DNA of 64,000 nt from Actinacidiphila acididurans (GTDB taxonomy: Bacteria > Actinomycetota > Actinomycetes > Streptomycetales > Streptomycetaceae). This document shows positions 17,325 through 25,798 of the stretch, piece after piece (positions within the stretch are counted from its first letter, which is position 1; each line of letters opens with the position of its first letter). The notes below the pieces were generated by a model. That model worked only from the letters and a program-made list of their open reading frames with translations. It ran no database searches and had not been told where the DNA came from. The stretch spans positions 186,001 through 250,000 of the forward strand of contig NZ_JADKYB010000007.1 of the NCBI RefSeq assembly GCF_016918855.1, written 5' to 3'. Made by a program: the position numbers and the translations under genes.

Positions 17325-17908
17325 GTGCACAGGCCGTGGAAGGCCAGCCGTGCCACGGCGTCCACCACCTGCTCGCCGTCGACCGCGCCGCGGGCGCCGG
17401 GCCGGTACCACTCCACGACCGAGTTGACCATGCCGAACAGCAGCCTGGTGGCGAGCCGCGGCTCTATGTCGGCGCGCAGGTCGCCCTCGGCCACCGCCGC
17501 CTTGAGCACCTCCGACACCCGCTGGTCGAACTCCCGGCGGCGTTCCATGGCCCAGCGCTCGGTCTGGGTGTTGCCGCGTACCCGCAGCAGCAGGGTGACG
17601 TAGGGGAGCTCCGCCATCAGCACCTGGGTCATGCGCCTGGTGATGTACTCGAGCTGTTCGATCGCGCGGCCCTCGTGTGCGCCGGGCTCCTCCAGGATGC
17701 CGAAGAGGCCGTCCAGGGCGCGGCCCACCGCCCGGTTGAGGAGTTCCTCCTTGCCGCGCACGTGGTGGTAGATCGACGACTTGGAGATTCCGGCCGCTTT
17801 GGAGAGGTCCTCCATGGACGTGCCGTCGTATCCGCGCTGGTTGAAGACCTGGACCGCGACGGCGAGCAGCGAATCCGGCGTATAGGTGTCGCGCTTCGAC
17901 ATGGTCAT
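17321..17908 (-). CDS. TetR family regulator, PaaR-like
   Basis: 195 aa from the ATG at 17908, overlapping the upstream dehydrogenase stop as ATGA. The N-terminal TetR helix-turn-helix is clear (SLLAVAVQVFNQRGYDGTSMEDLSKAAGISKSSIYHHVRGKEEL), with a ligand domain after residue 60. Actinobacterial PaaR regulators of phenylacetate degradation are TetR proteins that release DNA on binding phenylacetyl-CoA. The gene sits between a phenylacetate-type 3-hydroxyacyl-CoA dehydrogenase and a hydrolase, and the operon promoter carries the dyad ACCGANNNNTCGGT also present before paaABCDE and bkdABC. Assignment as the regulator of all three is inference from context. Confidence 0.85.
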   Translation of the reverse strand: MTMSKRDTYTPDSLLAVAVQVFNQRGYDGTSMEDLSKAAGISKSSIYHHVRGKEELLNRAVGRALDGLFGILEEPGAHEGRAIEQLEYITRRMTQVLMAELPYVTLLLRVRGNTQTERWAMERRREFDQRVSEVLKAAVAEGDLRADIEPRLATRLLFGMVNSVVEWYRPGARGAVDGEQVVDAVARLAFHGLCT

Positions 17909-19434
17909 GAGGAGATCACACTTTCCGTCGCGCCCGCACGCCGCCTCAGTTCCGGGCACGGGGCGTACCGTCCGGTGGGATACCAGGCGTGCATGGCGTC
18001 GAGGAAATCGCACACATAGGCGGCGGAAATGCGCTTGCCCCACTCCAGCGGGCCCAGCGGGTAGTTCACGCCGAGCCGCATCGCGGTGTCCACGTCGTGG
18101 GCGGAGGCGACCTCCTTGGCGACGGCGTCGACCGCGAGGTCCACCAGCATGGCCACGGTGCGGGCGACCACCATGCCGGGCACGTCCCGGATGACGCTGA
18201 CCTCCTTGCCCATCGCCTGGAAGAAACCGGTCGCCTCGGCGACGGCGTCGGCGTGCACCCCGGCGGAGGGCGCGATGCCGATCCGCCGCGCGGTCGCGTA
18301 GTCCAGGGCCAAGTCGAACTGGACCGAGGGCTCGCCCGGCAGCCGGCCGTCGGCCAGCCGCAGTGTGACGCCCGACGGCAGCACGATCACCCCGGGCCGA
18401 CCGGGCCCGCCGCTCTCCCGCCTGACCTCGATCCCGGACTCCTCGGCCAGCCGGACCACCTCCCGGGCGGGCCCCAGCGAACCGCGGACCGTGACGACGC
18501 CGGGCGCCATGGCGAGCGCCGCCGGTTCCGGGTCGGGGCTGTGACCGGCACCCTGACCGTTGGCGGCGTCGTCGTACGCGAACCAGCCGCGGCCGGTCTT
18601 GCGACCCAGGCGCCCGGCTTCGACCAAGCGGCGCTGGGCGAGCGAGGGGGTGAACTTCGGGTCGCGGAAGAACGCCTCCCACACCGAGCGGGTGACCGCC
18701 TCGTTGACGTCCTGGCCGATCAGGTCCATGAGCGCGAAGGGACCCATGGCGAAGCCGCCGCATTCGCGCAGCAGCGCGTCAATGGTGGCGGGGTCGGCGG
18801 CCCGCTCCTCGTACACCCGCAGCGCCTCGGCGTAGAAGGGGCGGGCGACGCGGTTGACCAGGAAACCGGGGGTGTCGGTGCAGCGCACGGGGGTCTTGCC
18901 CCAGGCCGCGGCGGTGTCGAAGGCCGCGGCGACCGCGGCGCCGTCGCTGGCGGCGCCGGCGACCACCTCGACCAGCGGCAGCAGCGGCGCCGGGTTGAAG
19001 AAGTGCAGGCCGACCAGCCGGCCGGGCCGGCGCAGGGCGCCGCCGACCGCGGTGACGGACAGCGAGGAGGTGTTGGTGGCCAGCAGGCAGTCCTCGCCGA
19101 CGATCGCTTCCAGGTCGGCGAACAGGTCCTGCTTGACGGCGAGGTCCTCCACCACGGCCTCCACGACCAGCGCGGATTCGGTCAGCTCGGCCAGCGAGTC
19201 GGCGGGCGCGAGCCGGGTGAGGGCGGCCTTGTGCTCCACGGCGCCGAGCCGGCCCTTGGCCACCAGCCGGTCCAGCCGGCCCGCGACCGCGTCCACGGCG
19301 GTCTGGGCCCGCCCGGGCACCGCGTCGTACAGCCGGACGTGATGGCCGGCGACGAGCGCGACCTGCGCGATCCCCTGGCCCATGGTGCCGGCGCCGACGA
19401 CGGCCACGGTGCTGGTGCGGTCAAGTGCGGTCAC
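17905..19434 (-). CDS. paaH: 3-hydroxyacyl-CoA dehydrogenase (PaaH/PaaC type)
   Basis: 509 aa if the GTG at 19434 is used (11 nt from GGGAG); the GTG at 19443 is an alternative with a spacing of only 2 nt. The NAD-binding GAGTMGQGIAQV, the catalytic region LHFFNPAPLLPLVEV and TDTPGFLVNRVARPFYAEALR and a second C-terminal 3HCDH domain (RLGVNYPLGPLEWGKRI) give the two-domain architecture of phenylacetate-pathway enzymes, longer than the roughly 285-residue butyryl enzymes. It oxidises 3-hydroxyadipyl-CoA to 3-oxoadipyl-CoA late in the pathway. First gene of an operon with the TetR regulator and lipoprotein hydrolase, divergent from paaN. Confidence 0.9.
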   Translation of the reverse strand: MTALDRTSTVAVVGAGTMGQGIAQVALVAGHHVRLYDAVPGRAQTAVDAVAGRLDRLVAKGRLGAVEHKAALTRLAPADSLAELTESALVVEAVVEDLAVKQDLFADLEAIVGEDCLLATNTSSLSVTAVGGALRRPGRLVGLHFFNPAPLLPLVEVVAGAASDGAAVAAAFDTAAAWGKTPVRCTDTPGFLVNRVARPFYAEALRVYEERAADPATIDALLRECGGFAMGPFALMDLIGQDVNEAVTRSVWEAFFRDPKFTPSLAQRRLVEAGRLGRKTGRGWFAYDDAANGQGAGHSPDPEPAALAMAPGVVTVRGSLGPAREVVRLAEESGIEVRRESGGPGRPGVIVLPSGVTLRLADGRLPGEPSVQFDLALDYATARRIGIAPSAGVHADAVAEATGFFQAMGKEVSVIRDVPGMVVARTVAMLVDLAVDAVAKEVASAHDVDTAMRLGVNYPLGPLEWGKRISAAYVCDFLDAMHAWYPTGRYAPCPELRRRAGATESVISS

Positions 19435-19489
19435 GGTTGCCACGACTCCCTGACGCTCGTCCGGACGGCCCCGTGGGGGTATCCGGAAG

Positions 19490-19498
19490 TTATCCACA
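19490..19498 (+). other. Perfect DnaA box (TTATCCACA) in the paaH/paaN divergent promoter
   Basis: TTATCCACA, identical to the strongest class of DnaA box, 24 bp from the PaaR-like operator at 19523. It lies in the 155-bp gap between the divergent genes, upstream of the paaN -35. Confidence 0.55.
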
Positions 19499-19514
19499 GG
19501 CCGGGACGCCACCC

Positions 19515-19542
19515 TTGTCCCGACCGAACATTCGGTTAATCT
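19515..19542 (+). promoter_or_regulatory. paaN promoter with PaaR-like operator in the spacer
   Basis: A -35-like TTGTCC (19515-19520) and a -10-like TAATCT (19537-19542) are separated by 16 bp. The inverted repeat ACCGAACATTCGGT (19523-19536) occupies almost the whole spacer, the classical location for TetR repression. The start codon of paaN at 19590 would be about 40 nt from the transcription start. Confidence 0.65.
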
Positions 19543-19589
19543 AGCGGTGTCGTAGCCACTCAGCCCAGCTCGACGAGGAGTTGGTCCCC

Positions 19590-21266
19590 ATGCCCGCCGA
19601 TCTCTCCACTGTGCTCTTGATCGAACGCCATCGCGGCACTCTCGACAAGGCCCTGGAGTCCGTCAGGACCCGTGAGTACTGGTCGCCCCACCCCGAACAC
19701 CCCAAGGCGTACCCCGACGCCGAGGAGGGCCGTGCCGCCTACGAGGCGCTGCTCGGCCACCGCTTCGAGCTGGACCAGCCGGGCACCGACGGCTGGGCCG
19801 GCGACGAGCGCTCCCCGTACGGGCCGGAGCTCGGCGTGGAGTACCCGCACCCCGACCCGGACGTCCTGCTCCCCGCGATGCGGGCGGCCATGCCCGCCTG
19901 GCGGGACGCCGGACCCGAGGCACGCGCCATGGTGTGCCTGGAGATCATCGCCCGGATCAACGCGCGCACCCACGAGTTCGCCCAGGCCGTCATGCACACC
20001 ACCGGCCAGGCCTTCACCATGGCCTTCCAGGCCGGGGGACCGCACGCCCAGGACCGCGGCGTGGAGGCAGTGGCGTACGCCTACGTCGAGCAGGTCCGCA
20101 CGCCGGAGGCAGGCGAATGGATCAAGCCGCAGGGCAAGCGTGACCCGCTGCGGCTGCGCAAGACCTTCACCGCCGTGCCGCGCGGCATCGGCCTGGTGAT
20201 CGGCTGCAACACCTTCCCGACCTGGAACGGGTACCCGGGCCTGTTCGCCTCCCTGGCCACCGGTAACGCGGTGCTGGTCAAGCCGCACCCGCGGGCCGTG
20301 CTGCCGCTGGCCCTGACGGTCTCGGTCGCCCGTGACGTGCTCGCCGAGGCCGGATTCTCGCCCGACCTGGTGTGCCTGGCCGCGGAGCAGCCCGGCGAGG
20401 GCCTGGCCAAGACCCTCGCGCTGCGCCCGGAGGTCCGGCTGATCGACTACACCGGGTCCACCGAGTTCGGCGACTGGCTGGAGACCAACGCCCGCCAGGC
20501 GCAGGTCTACACGGAGAAGGCCGGCGTCAACACCGTGGTGGTCGACTCCACCGACGACTACCGCGGGATGCTCTCCAACCTGGCCTTCTCCCTGTCCCTG
20601 TACAGCGGCCAGATGTGCACCACCCCGCAGAACCTGCTGATCCCCCGCGACGGCATCACCACCGAGTCCGGGCCGCGGACGTACGACGAGGTGGTCGCCG
20701 ACCTGGCCGCCGCGGTGGACGGGCTGCTCGGTGACGACACCCGGGCCAACGCGCTGCTGGGCGCGCTGGTCAACCCCGCGGTCAAGGCCCGGCTGGACGC
20801 CGCGCCCGGCATCGGCGAGGTGGCGCTCGGCTCCCGCGCCGTCACTCACCCGGAGTTCCCGCAGGCGGTCGTGCGCACCCCGGCCCTGGTCAAGCTCGAC
20901 GGCGCCAAGCCGGACTCCGAGGCGGCCTACATGTCGGAGTGCTTCGGCCCGGTCTCCTTCGCGGTGGCCGTGGACTCCACCGCCGACGCGCTGGAGCTAC
21001 TGCGGCGCACCGTGCGCGAGAAGGGCGCCATGACCGTGTCCGGCTACACCACCTCGGCCGAGGTGGAGCGGCAGTTGGAGGAGGTCTGCTTCGAGGAGTG
21101 CGCCCAGCTCTCGCTGAACCTGACGGGCGGGGTGTACGTGAACCAGACCGCCGCGTTCTCCGACTTCCACGGCTCGGGCGGCAACCCGGCGGCCAACGCG
21201 GCGCTGTGCGACGGGGCGTTCGTGGCCAGCCGCTTCCGGATGGTGGAGGTGAGGCGGCCGGCGTGA
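19590..21266 (+). CDS. paaN: Phenylacetic acid degradation protein PaaN (aldehyde dehydrogenase family)
   Basis: 558 aa from the ATG at 19590; GAGGAG lies 9 nt upstream (a TTG at 19581 is possible but less likely). Aldehyde dehydrogenase landmarks are VIGCNTFPTWNGYPGLFASLATGNAVLVKPHP for cofactor binding, IDYTGSTEFG, the probable catalytic Cys in YSGQMCTTPQNL and the C-terminal FSDFHGSGGNPAAN. Actinobacterial PaaN stands alone without the hydratase domain of PaaZ and oxidises the semialdehyde made by oxepin-CoA ring opening. Divergent from the paaH operon and controlled by the operator-containing promoter at 19515-19542. Function by family, high confidence. Confidence 0.93.
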   Translation: MPADLSTVLLIERHRGTLDKALESVRTREYWSPHPEHPKAYPDAEEGRAAYEALLGHRFELDQPGTDGWAGDERSPYGPELGVEYPHPDPDVLLPAMRAAMPAWRDAGPEARAMVCLEIIARINARTHEFAQAVMHTTGQAFTMAFQAGGPHAQDRGVEAVAYAYVEQVRTPEAGEWIKPQGKRDPLRLRKTFTAVPRGIGLVIGCNTFPTWNGYPGLFASLATGNAVLVKPHPRAVLPLALTVSVARDVLAEAGFSPDLVCLAAEQPGEGLAKTLALRPEVRLIDYTGSTEFGDWLETNARQAQVYTEKAGVNTVVVDSTDDYRGMLSNLAFSLSLYSGQMCTTPQNLLIPRDGITTESGPRTYDEVVADLAAAVDGLLGDDTRANALLGALVNPAVKARLDAAPGIGEVALGSRAVTHPEFPQAVVRTPALVKLDGAKPDSEAAYMSECFGPVSFAVAVDSTADALELLRRTVREKGAMTVSGYTTSAEVERQLEEVCFEECAQLSLNLTGGVYVNQTAAFSDFHGSGGNPAANAALCDGAFVASRFRMVEVRRPA

Positions 21267-21301
21267 CGAGGCGCCGGTGGCGGACCACTCGGGCGGGCTG
21301 C

Positions 21302-22102
21302 TCAGGGCGTCGGGGCCCGGCCCGGCGCCAGGGGCGAGCCGGAGGTGGCCGCCCAGTGGTAGAGCGTCATCCCGACGCTGGTGGCGAGGTTGTAGCTGGA
21401 GACCTGGGCCCGCATGGGCAGCGCCACCAGTTCGGTGGCCCGGTCCCGCAGTTCGCCCGAGACGCCGTGCCGCTCGGAGCCGAAGACGATCAGCGCGTCG
21501 TCGGGCAGCGCAGTGTCACGGATGTCCTTGCCCTCGGGGTCGAGGACGTACAGCGGACCCGGAGGCAGTTCCTCGGGGGCGGTGCGCGCGACCTGGGTCG
21601 CGAAGTGCAGCCCGGCGCCGGAGCGCACGGCGTTGGGGTGCCAGGGATCGAGGTCACCGGTGGTGACGACCCCGGTGGCCGCGAAGCCGGCGGCCAGGCG
21701 GACGACGGCGCCGACATTGCCGAGGTTGCGGGGCCGGTCCAGCACGACGACGGGGGCCCGGCGGGGCAGCCGGGCCAGGGCCGCCAGCGCGTCCGCCCGG
21801 TCCGGGCGGACGGCGAGCGCCGCCACTGCGGTGGGGTGCACCCGGGTCACCAGGTCGCGCAGCGCGGGCCCGGGGATCTCGGTGAGCCGGGCCGCGAGAT
21901 CGGCCGCCAGGTCCGGCGCAAGGCCGGCGGCCAGCCGCAGCGCCGCGTCCTTGTCGTCGGTGACCGCCACCGGCACCTCGGCGCCGAACCGCAAGGCGTG
22001 CTTGAGGGCGTGGAAGCCGTCGAGCAGGACACAATCCACGGCCAACCCGGCCCGCCAGCGTTCCACGGCGGCAGTCGCATCGGCCCGGTCCTGCTCGGTC
22101 AT
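21302..22102 (-). CDS. SpoU/TrmH family RNA 2'-O-methyltransferase
   Basis: 266 aa from the ATG at 22102. The SPOUT knot motifs are intact: motif 1 LDRPRNLGNVGAVVRLAAGF, motif 2 LIVFGSERHGVS and motif 3 LPMRAQVSSYNLATSVGMTLYH, which bind S-adenosylmethionine in the trefoil. A diverged N-terminal substrate-binding domain precedes them. It probably methylates a ribose in tRNA or 23S rRNA; the exact site is not predictable. It starts 18 bp after the HTTM gene and is likely the third gene of that operon. It converges on paaN with only 35 bp between stops. Confidence 0.92.
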   Translation of the reverse strand: MTEQDRADATAAVERWRAGLAVDCVLLDGFHALKHALRFGAEVPVAVTDDKDAALRLAAGLAPDLAADLAARLTEIPGPALRDLVTRVHPTAVAALAVRPDRADALAALARLPRRAPVVVLDRPRNLGNVGAVVRLAAGFAATGVVTTGDLDPWHPNAVRSGAGLHFATQVARTAPEELPPGPLYVLDPEGKDIRDTALPDDALIVFGSERHGVSGELRDRATELVALPMRAQVSSYNLATSVGMTLYHWAATSGSPLAPGRAPTP

Positions 22103-22120
22103 GGCCGCCAGCCTACGGGG

Positions 22121-23431
22121 TCAGGCCGGATCGACGGCGGGCCCTTGCGGCGTCGGAGCGGGCGGCACGGCTTCGGGCGCGGGCTGCCCCTCGCCAACGA
22201 CTGCGGCGGGCACGCGGCGCGGGCCGACCAGCCGTACCAGACGGTCTCCCGCCCAGCGCAGGAAGGCGGTCGGCAGGAACACCGCGTCCGCCGCGATCAT
22301 GGCGAGCGAGAAGAAGGGCAGGCCCAGGGTGATCGCGATGGAGACGTGCTCCAGCATCATGGCGGCGAGCAGCACGTTCTTCACCCGGCGGTTGAAGAGG
22401 GTGAAGGGGAAGGCGACCTGGACGATGACCGTGCCGTAGCAGATCAGCATGATCATCACATCGTTGCCGGCGAGGGCGTGCGACAGGGCCGGCCAGGGCG
22501 TGAAGTCGTCCAGGTGGAGGGGGTAGTAGGGCGCGGTGCCGTCCTGCCACCGGCTGCCCTGGATCTTGTACCAGCCGGCGGTGGAGTAGATCAGGCACAC
22601 TTCGCCGGCGATCACCAGCAGGGCGCCGCCGTGCACCACGTTGCCGATCATCTCCAGCACGGTGCGCGGCTCACCGGGCGCGTACCGCCGGGCCGCCCAC
22701 CACAGCGCCTGCCCGACCCAGCAGCCCCAGAAGATCAGCCCCCAGCCGGTGGTCAGCTTGCCGGCCACCGAGGCGGCCACCAGAGCGGCGCCCAGCAGGA
22801 CCCACAGGGCCACGCCGACCGGGTCCGCGTCGCCCGCCGGAGCGCCCCCCTTCTCCACGGCGGCCGTTCGTACGGCCCTGCGCCGGTCCAGTGACCACAC
22901 CTGACCGCAGCGGACGAAGGCCAGGTAGATGGCCATGATGTGGATGACGTTGTCGCCGCCGTCGCCCATGAAGACGCTGCGGTTCTCCATCGACAGCACG
23001 CCGATCATGAACAGCAGGGACGCCGTGCGGGTGCGCCAGCCCAGCAGCAGCATCAGGGCGGACAGGATGGCCACGGTGTAGACGATCTCGAACCACGCGC
23101 GGCTGTCGCTCCACATCAGCACGGTGAAGGCGTGGTTGCTGGCGATCAGCCGTTTGGCCAGGTCGAAGGACCAGGGACTGTCCGGCCCGTACAGCTCCGA
23201 GCGGTGCGGCCACTCGCGCAGCAGGAACAGCAGCCAGGTCAGCGAGAAGCCGATGCGTATGACCGCGGTCTGGTACGGCGCGATGGCCGAGCCGGTGATC
23301 CTGGCCAGGCCGCGGCCCACCGCGCGGTCGACGGAGCCGCCGAGGAGGGCGACGCGGTCGGCCAGCGAGATGTCGGCGGGTTCGGCGCCGGGGGCGTGCG
23401 AGCCCTGGGCGCCGGTGTGGGGGGAGGTCAC
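22121..23431 (-). CDS. HTTM-domain integral membrane protein (SdpB / gamma-carboxylase-like)
   Basis: 436 aa from the GTG at 23431, which overlaps the DUF5819 stop as GTGA. Many hydrophobic helices are separated by conserved-looking loops (PYQTAVIRIGFSLTWLLFLLREWPHR, LYGPDSPWSF, RTRTASLLFMIGVLSMENRS, GDGGDNVIHIMAIYLAF, IYSTAGWYKIQGSRWQDGTA), the pattern of HTTM proteins related to vitamin K-dependent gamma-carboxylase and to SdpB. The fold is membrane-bound; whether it carboxylates, matures a peptide or does something else is unknown. It is tightly coupled to DUF5819, which suggests a two-protein complex. C-terminal 30 residues are Pro/Ala-rich. Confidence 0.88.
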   Translation of the reverse strand: MTSPHTGAQGSHAPGAEPADISLADRVALLGGSVDRAVGRGLARITGSAIAPYQTAVIRIGFSLTWLLFLLREWPHRSELYGPDSPWSFDLAKRLIASNHAFTVLMWSDSRAWFEIVYTVAILSALMLLLGWRTRTASLLFMIGVLSMENRSVFMGDGGDNVIHIMAIYLAFVRCGQVWSLDRRRAVRTAAVEKGGAPAGDADPVGVALWVLLGAALVAASVAGKLTTGWGLIFWGCWVGQALWWAARRYAPGEPRTVLEMIGNVVHGGALLVIAGEVCLIYSTAGWYKIQGSRWQDGTAPYYPLHLDDFTPWPALSHALAGNDVMIMLICYGTVIVQVAFPFTLFNRRVKNVLLAAMMLEHVSIAITLGLPFFSLAMIAADAVFLPTAFLRWAGDRLVRLVGPRRVPAAVVGEGQPAPEAVPPAPTPQGPAVDPA

Positions 23432-24222
23432 GAGGCGTTCTCCTGTCCGGAGGACGGCGTGGACGACGGGACGGGCGCCGCGGCGGAAGGTGCCGCGGAC
23501 GGCTGAGTGGACGGAACGGCCGAGGGAATGGTCGTCGGAACGGCCGAGGGGTCGGTGGACGCGGTGGACGCCGAGCCGGTGTTGACGTCCCACCAGGGCA
23601 GCACGCGGTAGTCGGTGCTCTGCGCGGCACCGCCGGTGATCCACGGCGGCTGGGCCACCGGGGTGGTGGCGGAACGGACCTGGACCCGCGTCACCTTGCC
23701 GCCGTTGAGCGTGGGGCCGAAACGCTTCTCCACGATCTGCAGCAGGTATGTACGGCTCAGGTCGCTGCGGTCGCCCGCGGTGGCCCGTTCGGTGGTGTCG
23801 TGGGTGTCGGTGTAGAAGCCCCAGGCGCGGCGCAGTTCGTTCTGCTGCGTGTGGCTGGGGAAGGGGTTGTGCCGCATGGCGGCGATGTCGATGGCGGTCA
23901 GGTCGACCCAGCCCGTGGTCTGCCGGCTGCCGTCGGGCTCGAGCACGTCGGCCCGCGCCTGGACATGGATGTTCTGCTGCAGCGGGTCCGGGGCGAACAG
24001 CTTCCAGTTCTGCTCGAACTCCGGATAGATGTAGTCGCTCACCGCCGTCGCATGCTCCTTGCTGAGCGTGTTCGACGGCGCGACGTGCAAAAACACCATG
24101 CCGAGGTGGTAGAGCGCTCCCACCGCGACACAACCGACCGTCAGCGCGACCGCAATGCGCGAGGGCAGCGACAACGCCCCCACCCGCGGCGGCGGCCCCT
24201 CCGGACCCTCCACCGAATCCAT
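23428..24222 (-). CDS. DUF5819 membrane-anchored protein, partner of HTTM protein
   Basis: 264 aa from the ATG at 24222 (GGAG 5 nt upstream; a GTG at 24228 is possible). One N-terminal membrane helix (about 22-45, [25 protein letters not shown]) is followed by an extracytoplasmic domain with [15 protein letters not shown], the hallmark of the family, and a disordered Ser/Pro/Thr tail. The short W-x-F-x-x-DP-like motif is reminiscent of the Bacillus SdpA partner of SdpB, an inference from architecture. First gene of a DUF5819-HTTM-TrmH operon, divergent from paaABCDE across a 266-bp region. Function unknown. Confidence 0.82.
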   Translation of the reverse strand: MDSVEGPEGPPPRVGALSLPSRIAVALTVGCVAVGALYHLGMVFLHVAPSNTLSKEHATAVSDYIYPEFEQNWKLFAPDPLQQNIHVQARADVLEPDGSRQTTGWVDLTAIDIAAMRHNPFPSHTQQNELRRAWGFYTDTHDTTERATAGDRSDLSRTYLLQIVEKRFGPTLNGGKVTRVQVRSATTPVAQPPWITGGAAQSTDYRVLPWWDVNTGSASTASTDPSAVPTTIPSAVPSTQPSAAPSAAAPVPSSTPSSGQENAS

Positions 24223-24322
24223 CGTCACTCCGCTCCCGCCCTGGACTCCCGTTCCGTTTCCCCGTCACGGCTGCCGGCAGCACGCTACCCACCGCGCGGG
24301 CCTCGGCGGCGACCTTATCGAG

Positions 24323-24370
24323 TTGTCCACAGCCTCAGGAATGGTCTGTTGTCCACAGGCTCAGGAATGG
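24323..24370 (+). repeat. Two 22-bp direct repeats, each starting with a perfect DnaA box
   Basis: Copies at 24323-24344 and 24349-24370 begin TTGTCCACA and continue with a CTCAGGAATGG block; they differ at one base and have a 26-bp period. They end just before the TTGACA of the paaA promoter. The DnaA-box identity is exact; the function of the downstream half is unknown. Confidence 0.7.
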
Positions 24371-24371
24371 C

Positions 24372-24427
24372 TTGACACCCCATCCCTCACCCGCGACCAT
24401 GGAAACTACCGAACGATCGGTCGGTAG
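24372..24427 (+). promoter_or_regulatory. paaABCDE promoter and PaaR-like operator
   Basis: A consensus -35 TTGACA (24372-24377) is followed 17 bp later by GACCAT as a weak -10. Directly after this lies a 22-bp palindrome (24406-24427) containing ACCGAACGATCGGT (24408-24421), with arms CTACCGA and TCGGTAG. It would cover the transcription start. The core fits the ACCG-N2-CG-N2-CGGT pattern that I recall for Corynebacterium PaaR. Confidence 0.7.
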
Positions 24428-24488
24428 ATCGAAGAAGCTCGGTGGACCGAAGAAACACGTGGCCGCAGACGAGAGAGGGAGGGGCCCG

Positions 24489-25502
24489 ATGACGACCACG
24501 GCAGAGCACACGGCACCCGGTCGGGCTGCGTCCGCACCCCCGCCGGACCAGGGCGAACTGCAGGCGGCCTTCGACGACGCGGTGGCCGCGGACACCCGGA
24601 TCGAGCCCCGGGACTGGATGCCGGACGCCTACCGCGCCACCCTCGTCCGCCAGATGGCCCAGCACGCCCACTCGGAGATCATCGGCATGCAGCCGGAGGC
24701 CAACTGGATCACCCGGGCGCCGTCCCTGCGCCGCAAGGCGATCCTTATGGCCAAGGTGCAGGACGAGGCGGGTCACGGCCTGTATCTCTACAGCGCCACC
24801 GAGACCCTCGGGGTCAGCCGCGACGACCTGCTGGACAAGCTGCACGCCGGCCGCCAGCGGTATTCCTCGATCTTCAACTACCCGACCCTCACCTGGGCCG
24901 ACGTCGGCGCGATCGGCTGGCTGGTGGACGGTGCGGCGATCACCAATCAGGTCCCGCTGTGCCGCTGCTCGTACGGGCCCTACGCCCGTGCGATGGTGCG
25001 CATCTGCAAGGAGGAGTCCTTCCACCAGCGGCAGGGGTACGAGCTGCTGCTCGCGCTCAGCCGCGGCACCCCCGAGCAGCACGCCATGGCCCAGGACGCG
25101 GTGAACCGCTGGTGGTGGCCGTCCCTGATGATGTTCGGCCCGGCCGACGGTGAATCGGCGCACTCCGCCCAGTCCATGGCCTGGAAGATCAAGCGCCACT
25201 CCAACGACGAACTGCGCCAGCGCTTCGTGGACATATGCGTACCCCAGGCCGAAGTCCTCGGGCTCACCCTCCCCGACCCGGACCTGCGCTGGAACGAGTC
25301 CCGCGGCTCGTACGACCACGGCGCGATCGACTGGTCCGAGTTCCAGGAGGTGCTGCGGGGCAACGGGCCGTGCAACGAGCAGCGCCTGGACCGCCGCCGG
25401 ACCGCGCACGAGAACGGCACGTGGGTACGGGAGGCCGCCGCCGCGTACGCCGCCAAGCACGCCGCCGACCAGGACAACGCGCACGAGGAGGCACGGGCAT
25501 GA
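24489..25502 (+). CDS. paaA: 1,2-phenylacetyl-CoA epoxidase catalytic subunit PaaA
   Basis: 337 aa from the ATG at 24489, with GGGAGGGG upstream; the open frame starts earlier but the homology does not. Ferritin-like diiron ligands are visible in [21 protein letters not shown] and [16 protein letters not shown]. PaaA epoxidises the aromatic ring of phenylacetyl-CoA using O2 and electrons from PaaE, the committed step of aerobic phenylacetate breakdown. It is first in paaABCDE, whose genes all overlap or abut, so stoichiometric complex assembly is expected. Highly confident. Confidence 0.97.
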   Translation: MTTTAEHTAPGRAASAPPPDQGELQAAFDDAVAADTRIEPRDWMPDAYRATLVRQMAQHAHSEIIGMQPEANWITRAPSLRRKAILMAKVQDEAGHGLYLYSATETLGVSRDDLLDKLHAGRQRYSSIFNYPTLTWADVGAIGWLVDGAAITNQVPLCRCSYGPYARAMVRICKEESFHQRQGYELLLALSRGTPEQHAMAQDAVNRWWWPSLMMFGPADGESAHSAQSMAWKIKRHSNDELRQRFVDICVPQAEVLGLTLPDPDLRWNESRGSYDHGAIDWSEFQEVLRGNGPCNEQRLDRRRTAHENGTWVREAAAAYAAKHAADQDNAHEEARA

Positions 25503-25798
25503 GCGGGCAGTCGCCGCAGGACGCGTGGCCGCTGTGGGAGGTGTTCGTGCGCGGCCGCCGCGGGCTCAGCCACACCCACGCCGGCAGCCTGCACGCGCCC
25601 GACGCGCAGATGGCGCTGCGCAACGCCCGGGACCTCTACACCCGCCGGGCGGAGGGCGTGTCGATCTGGGTGGTGCCGTCCACGGCGATCACCGCGTCGT
25701 CGCCCGACGAGAAGGACCCGTTCTTCGAGCCCGCGGCCGACAAGCCCTACCGCCACCCGACGTTCTACGAGATCCCGGAAGGGGTGAAGCACCTGTGA
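25499..25798 (+). CDS. paaB: Phenylacetyl-CoA epoxidase subunit PaaB
   Basis: 99 aa, ATG at 25499 overlapping the paaA stop (ATGA). Family features are [31 protein letters not shown] and [21 protein letters not shown], typical of the small PaaB subunit that bridges PaaAC heterodimers into the larger complex. Normal length, no enzymatic residues. Second gene of the operon. Confidence 0.96.
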   Translation: MSGQSPQDAWPLWEVFVRGRRGLSHTHAGSLHAPDAQMALRNARDLYTRRAEGVSIWVVPSTAITASSPDEKDPFFEPAADKPYRHPTFYEIPEGVKHL

